34,564 nucleotides of DNA from Rhodococcus sp. SMB37 (lineage in GTDB: Bacteria; Actinomycetota; Actinomycetes; Mycobacteriales; Mycobacteriaceae), in contig NZ_SLVY01000029.1 of the NCBI RefSeq assembly GCF_004345605.1, forward strand, positions 1-34,564, written 5' to 3'. Position numbers and translations under genes: made by a program. Shown piece by piece: positions 1-8,066 of this stretch. The notes below the pieces were generated by a model. That model made no database searches and had not been told where the DNA came from. It saw nothing but the letters and a program-made list of their open reading frames with translations. How positions within the stretch are numbered: position 1 is the first letter of the stretch; each line of letters opens with the position of its first letter.

Positions 1-582
1 GAACGAGTGGCCGCGGATAAAAAAATAGCGCGGCGCCGAGGTGCATGGATCTGCTTCCAGGACGAAAGCGGCGTGTCGCTGCTGCCTGTGGTCCGTGCAA
101 CCTGGGCGCCGAAAGGCGTGACACCTGTTCTACGTCACCGATTTTCCTGGAAACGCATGTCGATGGCCGGAGTCCTCGCGTATCGACCCGACCGCAGCGA
201 GAGTGCGTTCGTGTTCTCCATGACCGACGGCTCGTACAACACCGACAAGCTCATCGAGTTCCTCACCGAACTGCGCGCCCACTTCGCCGGGGAGCAGGTC
301 ATCGTGATCTGGGACGGCCTGATGGCCCACCGGTCTGCCGCCATGAAGGCATGGCTGGCGACCCAACGCGACTGGCTCCACGTCGAACGGCTTCCTGCCT
401 ACGCACCCGAGCTCAACCCGATCGAACAAGTGTGGGGCAACATGAAATCCACCGAGCTGGCCAATTTGTGCCCCGATATTCTCGACGAGGTCCGTATCGC
501 GACCGAGGCAGGGCTGACCCGGATCGGGTCGAACTACGATCTGTGTCACGGCTTCCTCGATCACACCGGGCTTTCCTTATGA
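1..582 (+). CDS. IS630-family transposase, 5' end cut by window edge
   Basis: The DDE catalytic half of an IS630/Tc1-mariner-like transposase. The frame is open at base 1, so the start lies outside the window. The three acidic residues are visible in their family contexts: Asp in QDESG near 64, Asp in IWDGLMAHRS near 313, and Glu in NPIEQVW near 424. These match the DDE_3 endonuclease domain, with the D-D and D-E spacing expected for IS630. The N-terminal helix-turn-helix part is missing from the window; many relatives encode it in a separate frame joined by frameshifting, which cannot be tested here. Transcription runs toward gcoAB, so read-through from the element could reach those genes. 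Confidence 0.9.
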   Translation, partial: ERVAADKKIARRRGAWICFQDESGVSLLPVVRATWAPKGVTPVLRHRFSWKRMSMAGVLAYRPDRSESAFVFSMTDGSYNTDKLIEFLTELRAHFAGEQVIVIWDGLMAHRSAAMKAWLATQRDWLHVERLPAYAPELNPIEQVWGNMKSTELANLCPDILDEVRIATEAGLTRIGSNYDLCHGFLDHTGLSL

Positions 583-617
583 CCAGTTCTCACTCAATTA
601 CCGAAACATCTTTAATA
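1..617 (+). mobile_element. IS630-family insertion sequence, right part
   Basis: This is the 3' part of an insertion sequence whose left end lies outside the window. It holds an IS630-type transposase gene ending at 582, followed by about 33 bp of terminal sequence. The right boundary is placed near 615: the reading frame of the interrupted AraC-type gene on the minus strand stays credible until GTA, and then runs into TTA, a codon rare in such GC-rich DNA, and a stop. A TA dinucleotide at 616-617 fits the TA target that IS630 elements duplicate. The left copy of the TA cannot be seen, so the exact end is an inference. Confidence 0.8.
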
Positions 618-948
618 CGGAACACGTTGCATCCCAACGTGTGATCCGATTCGGCGTGTCCGCGCTGAACACCGAGGCCTGACCCGGACCGGAGCTGACC
701 GCACCGCCGTCGCCCCTGGATTCGAGAGTGCCCGTGAGCGGGATGTTGATCTCGTACGCTCCGGGATACTCGCAATCGATGGCCACATCGACACCCCAGG
801 TGAGCCTGCCGATCATCACAGGACCGAGATCCACCGAAGAAAGCTGCAATTCAGGCCGATCGACACCGGCGAGCACGGTCAATTCGTGCGGGAAATACAC
901 GTCGGCGACCACTCGGGAGGCGTCCTCCCAGTCCTCGAACTCTGCCAC
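598..948 (-). pseudogene. AraC-family regulator truncated by IS630 insertion (probable gcoR)
   Basis: The N-terminal ligand-sensing domain of an AraC-family activator (AraC_binding_2 type). Recognisable stretches are YFPHELTVL, LGPVMIGRLTWG, YEINIPLTG and the ending NRITRWDATCSVL. About 110 residues are host-encoded; then the frame enters the IS630 end and stops after a few foreign codons. The whole C-terminal double helix-turn-helix is gone from this locus, so the product should not bind DNA. The GTG start at 948 was chosen because GGGAGGTGA sits just upstream; an upstream open stretch to 1110 lacks such support. It is divergent from gcoA, the position known for the AraC-type regulator of gcoAB in Amycolatopsis, so a former role as gco regulator is a strong inference. 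Confidence 0.85.
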
Positions 949-1109
949 CTTCTCACCTCCCGGCTCCTGCTCGGCAACATTTCCGCGCGATGCGTATCGA
1001 CTCCGCGCAATCGGCATAGAACTCTGAGTGACCTGGATCATATTGTCCTCATCACAGCGTACGGAAGGCCCCGGAGACAGGGCCCACGACCCACACCGAG
1101 GAGCATCCA
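949..1109 (+). promoter_or_regulatory. gcoR-gcoA divergent intergenic region
   Basis: This 161-bp region separates the truncated AraC-type gene from gcoA and should hold the gcoA promoter and the former activator sites. A CATATT stretch near 1040 could be a -10 element. A small GGCCC/GGGCC hairpin (1067-1084) lies in the presumed leader, and a GAGGA ribosome site precedes the gcoA ATG. No convincing direct repeat for an AraC dimer could be picked out by eye. Confidence 0.45.
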
Positions 1110-2321
1110 ATGACGAGTACTCTCTCCTGGATCGATGAAGTCACCATGGCCGAACTCGAGCGCGACCCGTACCCGGTCTACGAGCGGCTGCGGGCCGAAG
1201 CACCCATCGCATTCCTGCCTGTGCTGGGGGCATTCGTCGCGTCGACAACGGAAGCGTGCCGCACGATCGCGAACAGTGACGACTTCGAAGGGATCATCAC
1301 CCCGGCCGGTGGCCGCACATTCGGGTATCCAGCGATCATCGGTGTCAACGGCGATATCCACGAGGATCTGCGATCGATGGTCGAGCCGGCGCTGCAGCCG
1401 AGCGAAGTGGACCGGTGGGTCGAGAGTCTCGTCCGACCGATCGCCCGCCGCTACCTCGAAGCATTCGAAGCCGAGGGTAGGGCCGACCTCGTCACCCAGT
1501 ACTGCGAGCCACTGAGCGTCCGGGCCCTCGGAGACCTTCTCGGCCTGAAGGACGTCAGCTCGGACACGCTTCGCGAATGGTTCCACAAGCTGTCCGACTC
1601 GTTCACGAATGCCGCAGTCGATGCCGATGGCAACTTCACCGACCAGAAACGATTCGATGAGGGTGACGCCGCCAAGGCCGAGATCCAGTCGATCGTCGAT
1701 CCGCTGATCGACCATTGGATCGAGCATCCGGACGACAGCGCCATCTCACATTGGCTGCACGACGGCATGCCCGAGGGGAAGACTCGCGACCGCGACTACA
1801 TCTACCCGACGCTCTACGTGTTCCTCCTCGGCGCCATGCAGGAACCGGGACACGCCATGTCGTCGACCCTGGCCGGCCTGTTCACCCGCCCCGAGCAGTT
1901 CGAGGCCATCGTCGACGCACCCGATCTGATCCCCCGTGCCATCGCCGAGGGAATGCGCTGGACCTCGCCGATCTGGTCGGGAACCGCCCGAATCGCCAAG
2001 CGCGACACCACAGTCTCCGACATCGAGGTCGCCGAAGGGTCGGTTGTCATCCTGTCCTACGGTTCGGCCAACCACGACACCGACACGTTCGAAGCCCCCA
2101 CTGAGTACGACATGACGCGACCGCCGCTACCGCACCTCGCGTTCGGCACCGGCAACCACGCCTGCGCGGGCATCTACTTCGCGAACCACGTCTGCCGTAT
2201 CGGGCTCGAGGAACTGCTCGAAACCATCCCCAATCTCGAACGTGACACGAGCGAGGACGTCGAGTTCTGGGGCTGGGGCTTCCGCGGCCCCATCTCACTG
2301 CACGCAACCTGGGAGGTCTGA
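1110..2321 (+). CDS. gcoA: Cytochrome P450 aromatic O-demethylase, CYP255A/GcoA type
   Basis: Haem monooxygenase of 403 residues that by family knowledge O-demethylates guaiacol and related aryl ethers to catechols plus formaldehyde. The haem-thiolate motif [10 protein letters not shown] places the ligand at Cys352. Compared with remembered Amycolatopsis GcoA (407 aa, Cys356) the offset is four residues, and the substrate-cage phenylalanines are all present: Phe71 in GGRTFG, Phe165 in SFTNAAVD, Phe391 in WGWGFRGP. Thr292 matches GcoA Thr296, but the residue before it is Gly291 where GcoA has Ala295. The unusual QEPGH in the I helix (245-248) replaces the common acid-alcohol pair, as in GcoA. 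The reductase gene follows one base after the stop codon. With its regulator broken, expression control is uncertain. Confidence 0.95.
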   Translation: MTSTLSWIDEVTMAELERDPYPVYERLRAEAPIAFLPVLGAFVASTTEACRTIANSDDFEGIITPAGGRTFGYPAIIGVNGDIHEDLRSMVEPALQPSEVDRWVESLVRPIARRYLEAFEAEGRADLVTQYCEPLSVRALGDLLGLKDVSSDTLREWFHKLSDSFTNAAVDADGNFTDQKRFDEGDAAKAEIQSIVDPLIDHWIEHPDDSAISHWLHDGMPEGKTRDRDYIYPTLYVFLLGAMQEPGHAMSSTLAGLFTRPEQFEAIVDAPDLIPRAIAEGMRWTSPIWSGTARIAKRDTTVSDIEVAEGSVVILSYGSANHDTDTFEAPTEYDMTRPPLPHLAFGTGNHACAGIYFANHVCRIGLEELLETIPNLERDTSEDVEFWGWGFRGPISLHATWEV

Positions 2322-2322
2322 C

Positions 2323-3315
2323 GTGTCGTACACCGTCACCACTGGCGCCACGTCAGTCGACTGTGGCCCCGACCAGCCGGTTCTCGACGCATTCCTGCGC
2401 AGCGGTGTGTGGATGCCCAACTCGTGCAACCAGGGAACCTGCGGCACATGCAAGATCAAGGTCTGCTCGGGTTCGGTCGACCACCGAAACTCCCCCGAGA
2501 ACACACTCCCGCAGCACGAACGCGTCGAAGGATTCGCGCTGGCCTGCCAGGCCACGCCCCGCAGCGATACGACGATCGACCCACCGATCGCAGAGGAGCT
2601 CACGTCCACGCATGTGTTGCACGACTTCGTCGCCACGGTCTCCGAGGTGCGTGATATCGCCGCCGATACACGCCGCGTGCTGTTGACCCTCGACGAACCC
2701 CTCACATTCTCCGCGGGGCAGTACGTCGATGTCACCGTGCCGGGAACCTCGACGAAGCGTCAGTACTCCCTCGCGAACCCTCCGGCAGAACCGAAGCTGC
2801 TCGAACTGCATGTGCGTCGGCAGCCGGGTGGCGTGGCCTCCGAGTGGCTGTTCGGCACCATCGAGGTAGGCGATCGGATCGACATCACCGGCCCGTACGG
2901 CGACTTCACGTTCGATGAGGACGCTACCGGCCCGATGGCGCTGCTCGGCGGCGGCACAGGCCTAGCACCGCTCAAGGGCATCATCCGTCATGCGCTCGCG
3001 CTCGCCCCTGAACGGGAGATCCTGCTTTACCACGGGGTACGGACCTGCGCCGACGTGTACGACGCCGACTTCTTCCGTGAACTCGAGGACAAGCACCCCG
3101 GCCTGCGATACGTCACCTGCGTAAGCCGTGAGAACGGAGGCGATCGGGAGGGCTACGTCACCGATGCCTTTGTGGAGGATGTCGGCTCTGCGAAGGAGTT
3201 CACCGGCTACATCTGTGGGTCGGAGAAGTTCGTCGAAGCCGCGGTGAAGTCGTTCAAACGACGCAGGATGTCCCCGCGTCGGATCCGGCGCGAAAAGTTC
3301 ACCGCAGCCGGGTAG
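2323..3315 (+). CDS. gcoB: Three-domain P450 reductase GcoB (2Fe-2S, FAD, NADH)
   Basis: Single-chain electron-transfer partner of GcoA, 330 residues. Order of parts: N-terminal plant-type 2Fe-2S ferredoxin with CNQGTCGTCK and the distal Cys in LACQA; FAD domain with the RQYSLANP flavin motif; NAD domain with GGGTGLAP and a C-terminal ICGSEK where CGPP is more usual; and the family's terminal RRMSPRRIRREKF. This ferredoxin-first layout with a P450 partner is characteristic of the two-component GcoAB system, in contrast to three-component P450 systems. The GTG start at 2323 has GGGAGG six bases upstream and lies one base after the gcoA stop, so the genes are surely co-transcribed. A longer frame to 2242 overlaps gcoA and is rejected as the start. 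Confidence 0.93.
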   Translation: MSYTVTTGATSVDCGPDQPVLDAFLRSGVWMPNSCNQGTCGTCKIKVCSGSVDHRNSPENTLPQHERVEGFALACQATPRSDTTIDPPIAEELTSTHVLHDFVATVSEVRDIAADTRRVLLTLDEPLTFSAGQYVDVTVPGTSTKRQYSLANPPAEPKLLELHVRRQPGGVASEWLFGTIEVGDRIDITGPYGDFTFDEDATGPMALLGGGTGLAPLKGIIRHALALAPEREILLYHGVRTCADVYDADFFRELEDKHPGLRYVTCVSRENGGDREGYVTDAFVEDVGSAKEFTGYICGSEKFVEAAVKSFKRRRMSPRRIRREKFTAAG

Positions 3316-3330
3316 GGTCCCGCTCGCCGG

Positions 3331-3385
3331 ATGGCCGAATGTCACCTTCATGCAGCTCGAGCTCATGAAGGTGACATTCGGCCAT
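3331..3385. terminator. Perfect 22-bp inverted repeat after gcoB
   Basis: Two 22-base arms at 3331-3352 and 3364-3385 are exact reverse complements around an 11-base spacer; the left arm starts ATGGCCGAATG and the right arm ends ATTCGGCCAT. It lies 15 bp after the gcoB stop. There is no T run, so it would be a non-canonical terminator or a transcript-end stabiliser. It could equally be a copy of a dispersed palindromic repeat; no second copy was seen in the window. Confidence 0.65.
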
Positions 3386-3464
3386 TCCGCTCGTCCAGAG
3401 CACTTCGTCCCTCGAGCCTGGGGTCCTAGGTATCACTAGGCATTTACCCGGTGTGACTGCAAAC

Positions 3465-3530
3465 ACAGGCTGTCAGGGTAGTAGTAATGCCGGACACAGC
3501 CCGTCCGAGCCCCACCCCGACACAGCCTGT
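3465..3530. promoter_or_regulatory. Three ACAGSCYGT palindromes upstream of benA
   Basis: Three related nine-base palindromes occur at 3465-3473 (ACAGGCTGT), 3496-3504 (ACAGCCCGT) and 3522-3530 (ACAGCCTGT). The second and third sit in a longer direct repeat GACACAGCCYGTCCGA (3493-3508 and 3519-3534). A TAGTAAT stretch near 3482 could be a -10 element, which would place the first copy at about -35 and the others in the leader. The rest of the 304-bp gcoB-benA gap holds the hairpin at 3331-3385, a CCTAG/CTAGG inverted repeat (3425-3440), and the benA ribosome site GGAGG near 3608. Binding by the LAL regulator encoded downstream is an inference. Confidence 0.55.
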
Positions 3531-3619
3531 CCGACCGCCGCCACGGCAACTGTGTCCGGACCGGAATCGGACACCAACGCTGTTCGTCCCGGGAACTACG
3601 CCGACACTGGAGGATCCCT

Positions 3620-5002
3620 ATGACCGACATCGTGGAGCACGTGCGCACTCATCTCGACGGAGCTCTCGTCGAAGACCCCGCGACCGGACGACACCAGGTC
3701 CGTCGCGACGTCTTCACCGACGAAGAGATCTTCGAACTGGAGATGAAGTACATCTTCGAGGGCAACTGGGTGTACCTCGCTCACGAGAGCCAGATCCCGA
3801 ATGTCGGCGACTACTTCACCACCAACATCGGCCGTTCCCCCGTCGTGATCAGCCGCGACAAAGAGGGTGAACTTCACGCCCTGATCAACGCGTGCAGCCA
3901 CCGCGGCGCGATGCTGTGCCGCCGCAAGACCGATAACCGCACGACCTTCACGTGCCCCTTCCACGGCTGGACCTTCCGGAACAACGGCAAGCTGCTCAAG
4001 GTCAAGGACCCCCGCGACGCCGGTTACCCGGAACAGTTCAACACCGACGGCAGCCACGATCTGACGAAGGTCGCCCGGTTCGAGAGCTACCGCGGGTTCC
4101 TGTTCGGCTCGCTCAACCCCGACGTCAAGTCGCTGGACGAACACCTCGGCGACACCACGAAGATGATCGACATGCTCGTCGACCAGTCCCCCGAAGGACT
4201 CGAGGTGCTGCGCGGCTCGTCCACCTACACCTATGACGGAAACTGGAAGCTCCAGGCGGAGAACGGAGCTGACGGATACCACGTGTCGGCGACCCACTGG
4301 AACTACGCCGCGACCACGGCACGCCGCGGCGCCGGTGAGTCCGCAAACGAGACCAAGGCGATGGACGCCGGCACGTGGGGCAAGCAGGGCGGCGGATACT
4401 ACTCGTTCGACCACGGGCACCTGTTGCTGTGGATGTGGTGGGGCAACCCCGAAGACCGCCCGCTCTACCCGCGCAAAGAAGAGCTCATGAAGGAGCACGG
4501 CGAGAAGAAGGCCGAGTTCATGGTCGGTGCGTCGCGCAACCTGTGCCTGTACCCGAACGTGTACATCATGGATCAGTTCTCGTCGCAAATTCGGCACCTG
4601 CGCCCGATCTCGGTCGACAAGACCGAGGTGACGATCTACTGCATCGCCCCGAAGGGTGAGAGCGCCGAGGCCCGCGCCAACCGAATCCGCCAGTACGAGG
4701 ATTTCTTCAATGCCACCGGCATGGCAACCCCCGACGACCTCGAAGAGTTCCGCTCCTGCCAGAAGACGTACATGGCGTCGTCTGCACCGTGGAACGACAT
4801 GAGCCGCGGCGCCACCCACATCCTCAACGGGCCGGATCAGGTCGCGAAAGATCTGGGCATGGATGGTGTCCTGTCCAGCGGTGTGAAGACCGAGGACGAG
4901 GGCCTGTACCCGATCCAGCACGGCTACTGGCTCGACACGATGCGCAAGGCCGTCGACGCCGAAGCCGCAGCTGCCGCCGCCGGCGAGCCCACCGCGCTCT
5001 GA
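3620..5002 (+). CDS. benA: Benzoate 1,2-dioxygenase, large (alpha) subunit
   Basis: Catalytic Rieske oxygenase subunit, 460 residues, that with BenB adds both atoms of O2 to benzoate, giving the cis-1,2-dihydrodiol carboxylate. The Rieske cluster ligands are Cys92 and His94 in CSHRGAMLC, and Cys112 and His115 in CPFHGW. The mononuclear iron site shows Asp218, His221 and His226 in [10 protein letters not shown]. Length and motifs fit the benzoate/toluate/anthranilate group. Assignment to benzoate rests on the complete benABCD order and on the adjacent BenK- and BenE-type transporters. The ATG follows a GGAGG site, and benB begins 14 bases after the stop. Confidence 0.95.
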   Translation: MTDIVEHVRTHLDGALVEDPATGRHQVRRDVFTDEEIFELEMKYIFEGNWVYLAHESQIPNVGDYFTTNIGRSPVVISRDKEGELHALINACSHRGAMLCRRKTDNRTTFTCPFHGWTFRNNGKLLKVKDPRDAGYPEQFNTDGSHDLTKVARFESYRGFLFGSLNPDVKSLDEHLGDTTKMIDMLVDQSPEGLEVLRGSSTYTYDGNWKLQAENGADGYHVSATHWNYAATTARRGAGESANETKAMDAGTWGKQGGGYYSFDHGHLLLWMWWGNPEDRPLYPRKEELMKEHGEKKAEFMVGASRNLCLYPNVYIMDQFSSQIRHLRPISVDKTEVTIYCIAPKGESAEARANRIRQYEDFFNATGMATPDDLEEFRSCQKTYMASSAPWNDMSRGATHILNGPDQVAKDLGMDGVLSSGVKTEDEGLYPIQHGYWLDTMRKAVDAEAAAAAAGEPTAL

Positions 5003-5016
5003 GAGGAACCGAAACC

Positions 5017-5520
5017 ATGACTACTGCAACAGAGTTGACGCAGACCGACATCGAACAGTTCCTCTACAGGGAAGCACGCCTGCTCGACGATCGGGAATTC
5101 GAGAAGTGGATCGAGTGCTACCACCCCGACGCCGAGTACTGGATGCCGGCATGGGACGACGACGGAAAGCTCACCGAAGATCCGCAGTCCGAGATCTCGC
5201 TGATCTACTACCCGAATCGCGGCGGACTCGAGGACCGCGTGTTCCGCATCCGCACCGATCGCTCCTCCGCGACGTCGTTGCCCGAACCCCGTACCGGACA
5301 CAACATCACCAACGTCGAAATCCTCGAGCGCCGCGGCACCGAGATCGACCTGCGCCACAACTGGTTCTCGCTGTACTTCCGCTACAACACGACGGACACG
5401 TACTTCGGCACGACGTTCATCACGCTCGATGTCTCAGGTGATCAGCCGGTGATCAAGAAGAAGAAGATCGTCCTGAAGAACGACTACATCCACCACATCG
5501 TCGACGTCTACGTCGTCTAG
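5017..5520 (+). CDS. benB: Benzoate 1,2-dioxygenase, small (beta) subunit
   Basis: Structural beta subunit of the dioxygenase, 167 residues, with the usual length for the family. It has the cystatin/NTF2-like fold signature of ring-hydroxylating beta subunits: an N-terminal helix FLYREARLLDDREFEKWIE, the tract YHPDAEYWMPAW, and the late NWFSLYFRYNTTDTYFGT strand region. The ATG at 5017 has AGAGGAA upstream; a longer open frame reaches back into benA and is not used. The end KKKKIVLKNDYIHHIVDVYVV is typical of BenB proteins. It sits between benA and benC, as expected for one transcript. Confidence 0.93.
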   Translation: MTTATELTQTDIEQFLYREARLLDDREFEKWIECYHPDAEYWMPAWDDDGKLTEDPQSEISLIYYPNRGGLEDRVFRIRTDRSSATSLPEPRTGHNITNVEILERRGTEIDLRHNWFSLYFRYNTTDTYFGTTFITLDVSGDQPVIKKKKIVLKNDYIHHIVDVYVV

Positions 5521-5551
5521 TACCCCCGATCGCGAAAGGAGGCTCGAGCAC

Positions 5552-7171
5552 ATGACATACCAGGTGGCATTGAGCTTCGAGGACGGGGTCACCCGCTTCA
5601 TCAAGGTCAAGCCGAACGAGACCGTCGCAGATGCGTCGTACAAGGCGCGCATCAACATTCCGCTCGACTGCCGCGACGGCGCGTGCGGCACCTGCAAAGC
5701 ATTCTGCGAGTCGGGCACCTACGACGGCGGCGACTACATCGAGGATGCACTGACCGACGAGGAAGCCGAAGAGGGCTACTGTCTTCCGTGCCAGATGATG
5801 CCGGAGTCCGATCTGGTGGTGCAGATCGCCAGCACATCGGATGTCGCGAAGACGGCCGCGGCCTCGTACACGGCGACGATCACCGAACTCAACCACTACT
5901 CCGAGAGCGTCGTCGGGTTCACCGTGGAGATCGACAACCGGGACGACCTGGTGTTCCTGCCCGGGCAGTACGTCAACATCGGGGTACCCGGGAGCGACGA
6001 CGGCACCGGCAAGCAGGCAACGCGGTCGTACTCGTTCAGCACCGGCCCCCACGACAATTCGCTGGCATTCCTGGTGAAGATCACCGAGGGCGGCCTGATG
6101 TCGGAGTATCTGCGCGACCGCGCTCAGGTGGGCGACACTCTCGAATTCACCGGTCCCTTCGGTAGCTTCTTCCTCCGCGAGCGCAAGCGCCCGTCGCTGC
6201 TGCTGGCAGGCGGGACCGGACTCGCCCCGCTGTTGTCGATCCTGTCGAAGATTCAGAGCGAGGGCACCGATCATCCGGTACACCTCATCTACGGTGTCAC
6301 GTTCGACCACGACCTCGTCGAACTCGAGAAGCTCCGGGCCTATGCGGAGTCTCTGCCGAACTTCACGTTCGACTACTGTGTCGCCGACAAGGATTCGTCG
6401 GCCCCGAACAAGGGCTATGTAACCGGACTGTTCGAGCCGCAGCACCTCAACGACGGCGACGTCGACATCTACCTGTGCGGCCCACCGCCGATGGTGGAAG
6501 CGGTGCGTAATCACCTGTCGGAGAACAGCATCACACCCGTGAACTTCTACTTCGAGAAGTTCAACACCTCCGCCACTCCGGGCGGGGCGACCACCCCGGC
6601 CCCCACCGACGCGGAGAAGGCTGCTGCCGAGAAGGCCGCCGCCGAGACCGGCCGTCCCGTTGCGCTCGAGACACCCGCCGACCCCGGAAACTACGAGATC
6701 GGTGAGGAGCACCCGCCCGTCGCCGAGTCCGACGAGCAGTTCGACGCCCGCATGGCGCTCGAACTCGGTGTCCTCGAGCTCACCATCGGCCGGCTCACCC
6801 CCGAGCAGCTCGTGGAGTTCAGGATTCTCGCCGAGGCATCCGGCGCGTCCGTCGAAGGTGATCACTTCACCGACGCCGCCGCGTTCACAGACACCACCGC
6901 GGCGTTCCACGAGTACCTGTTCCGCTGCTGCACCAATCCGGTGCTGCTCGAAGCCTACAACCGCCTCGAGGTGACACAGTTGATGTACCAGGTGCTCCGC
7001 GATGCGCACTGGATCGAGGGGCACATCATCGACGAGCACCTGCAGCTCGTCGAGGCATTCGAGAAGGGCGACAAGGCCGCAGCCCGCGAACTGATGGTCG
7101 CGCATTCCGGCCACGCCAAGGAGACGATGCGGCGAGCGATCGCCGAGGGCGCGGCAGCGGGTGCACGATGA
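5552..7171 (+). CDS. benC: Benzoate dioxygenase reductase with extra C-terminal FCD-like domain
   Basis: NADH:acceptor reductase that feeds electrons to BenAB, 539 residues against about 340 in proteobacterial BenC. N-terminal 2Fe-2S ferredoxin with Cys40, Cys45, Cys48 and Cys80; FAD motif RSYSFS at 158-163; NAD motif GGTGLAP at 220-226; YLCGPPPM at 307-314; and EKF at 335-337, where ordinary BenC ends. An Ala/Pro/Thr-rich linker (about 340-393) then leads to residues 395-530, which read as an FCD domain: FHEYLFRCCTNPVLLEAYNRL, then DEHLQLVEAFEKGD and MVAHSGH. His453, His496 and His518 match FCD metal-ligand positions, but the aspartate expected four before the first His is Thr449. No helix-turn-helix is present. 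Strong AAAGGAGG ribosome site. A similarly long BenC is recalled for Corynebacterium. Confidence 0.93.
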   Translation: MTYQVALSFEDGVTRFIKVKPNETVADASYKARINIPLDCRDGACGTCKAFCESGTYDGGDYIEDALTDEEAEEGYCLPCQMMPESDLVVQIASTSDVAKTAAASYTATITELNHYSESVVGFTVEIDNRDDLVFLPGQYVNIGVPGSDDGTGKQATRSYSFSTGPHDNSLAFLVKITEGGLMSEYLRDRAQVGDTLEFTGPFGSFFLRERKRPSLLLAGGTGLAPLLSILSKIQSEGTDHPVHLIYGVTFDHDLVELEKLRAYAESLPNFTFDYCVADKDSSAPNKGYVTGLFEPQHLNDGDVDIYLCGPPPMVEAVRNHLSENSITPVNFYFEKFNTSATPGGATTPAPTDAEKAAAEKAAAETGRPVALETPADPGNYEIGEEHPPVAESDEQFDARMALELGVLELTIGRLTPEQLVEFRILAEASGASVEGDHFTDAAAFTDTTAAFHEYLFRCCTNPVLLEAYNRLEVTQLMYQVLRDAHWIEGHIIDEHLQLVEAFEKGDKAAARELMVAHSGHAKETMRRAIAEGAAAGAR

Positions 7172-7965
7172 GCGAAGCGAAGTTCTTCCCCGGGCGGTTC
7201 GACGGCAAGTGCCTGACGATCACCGGCGCCGCACAGGGCATCGGTCTCGCGGTTGCGTCCCGTGTCGCGGCGGAAGGCGGCGAGGTCGTCCTCGTCGACC
7301 GTGCCGAGATCGTCCACGAAGTCGCCGAGACGCTGCGCGCCGAGGGCGGTAAGGCCCACTCGGTGACTGCGGATCTGGAGACCTTCGAGGGGGCGGAGGA
7401 GGCGCTCGCGTTCGCGACGCGGTCCGCTGGACGACTCGACGTGCTCATCAATGTGGTCGGCGGAACGATCTGGGCCAAGCCGTACGAGCACTACGCGCCC
7501 GATGAGGTCGAGAAGGAGATCCGCCGGTCGCTGTTCCCCACGTTGTGGTCGTGCCGCGCGGCTGCGCCGTACCTGATCGACCAGCGTTCCGGCACGATCG
7601 TGAACGTGTCGTCCGTGGCGACGAGCGGGGTGAATCGTGTTCCGTATGCCGCGGCGAAGGGTGGCGTCAACGCCATCACCTCCGCGCTTGCGCTCGAGCT
7701 GTCGCAGTACGGCGTTCGCGTCGTCGCCACCGCCCCGGGCGGGACCGTCGCGCCGGAACGGCGGGTCGCGCGGGGGCCTGCCCCGCAGTCCGAGCAGGAG
7801 AAGGCCTGGTACCAGCAGATCGTGGACCAGACCGTCGATTCTTCGCTGCTCAAGCGGTACGGCACGCTCGAGGAGCAAGCCGCGGCGATTACTTTCCTGG
7901 CCTCCGATGAGGCCTCGTACATCACCGGTTCGGTCCTTCCCGTAGCCGGAGGCGATCAAGGCTGA
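7168..7965 (+). CDS. benD: Benzoate cis-diol dehydrogenase (SDR family)
   Basis: Short-chain dehydrogenase of 265 residues that oxidises and decarboxylates the dihydrodiol made by BenABC to catechol, regenerating NADH. The cofactor motif TGAAQGIG is at 19-26, INVVGG at about 94-99, and the active site is Ser148 or Ser149 with Tyr160 and Lys164 in VNRVPYAAAKGG. The ATG overlaps the benC stop by four bases (ATGA), which implies translational coupling. The product closes the upper pathway; a terminator hairpin follows within 20 bases. Confidence 0.94.
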   Translation: MSEAKFFPGRFDGKCLTITGAAQGIGLAVASRVAAEGGEVVLVDRAEIVHEVAETLRAEGGKAHSVTADLETFEGAEEALAFATRSAGRLDVLINVVGGTIWAKPYEHYAPDEVEKEIRRSLFPTLWSCRAAAPYLIDQRSGTIVNVSSVATSGVNRVPYAAAKGGVNAITSALALELSQYGVRVVATAPGGTVAPERRVARGPAPQSEQEKAWYQQIVDQTVDSSLLKRYGTLEEQAAAITFLASDEASYITGSVLPVAGGDQG

Positions 7966-7979
7966 CAGCCGTTCGACCG

Positions 7980-8022
7980 GGCCTCACCAGTGGGCCTTCC
8001 CCTGCTGGTGAGGCCACTTTTC
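7980..8022 (+). terminator. Rho-independent terminator after benD
   Basis: An 11-bp perfect stem, GGCCTCACCAG at 7980-7990 and CTGGTGAGGCC at 8005-8015, has a 14-base loop and is followed by ACTTTTCT. It lies 14 bases after the benD stop and should end or attenuate the benABCD transcript before benK. Confidence 0.85.
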
Positions 8023-8036
8023 TGCCCGAATTCATT

Positions 8037-8050
8037 TGTGACCCCTCACA
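8037..8050. promoter_or_regulatory. TGTGA-N4-TCACA palindrome before benK
   Basis: A perfect palindrome TGTGA CCCC TCACA lies 16 bases before the benK ATG, directly downstream of the benD terminator. The half-sites equal those of the Crp/Fnr family, but the spacer is four and not six bases, so a Crp site is not claimed. It may be an operator for the benK-benR-benE unit. Confidence 0.35.
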
Positions 8051-8066
8051 CAAACCGGAGCATGTA

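Noticed and set aside
1067..1084. Hairpin GGCCC/GGGCC as a riboswitch or terminator for gcoA
   Set aside because: Only five base pairs and no conserved core or T run; chance occurrence in GC-rich leader is likely.
3596..4921. A 441-codon open frame on the minus strand
   Set aside because: It is fully antisense to benA, whose motifs are complete; long antisense frames are common in GC-rich DNA and the product has no domain features.
5453..7114. A 553-codon open frame on the minus strand
   Set aside because: It lies antisense to benC and part of benB, has Arg/Gly-rich low-complexity composition and no ribosome site.
3620..7965. Toluate or anthranilate dioxygenase in place of benzoate dioxygenase
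   Set aside because: Adjacent BenK- and BenE-type transporters, a benD gene and the corynebacterial ben gene set favour benzoate; anthranilate systems would not need benD.
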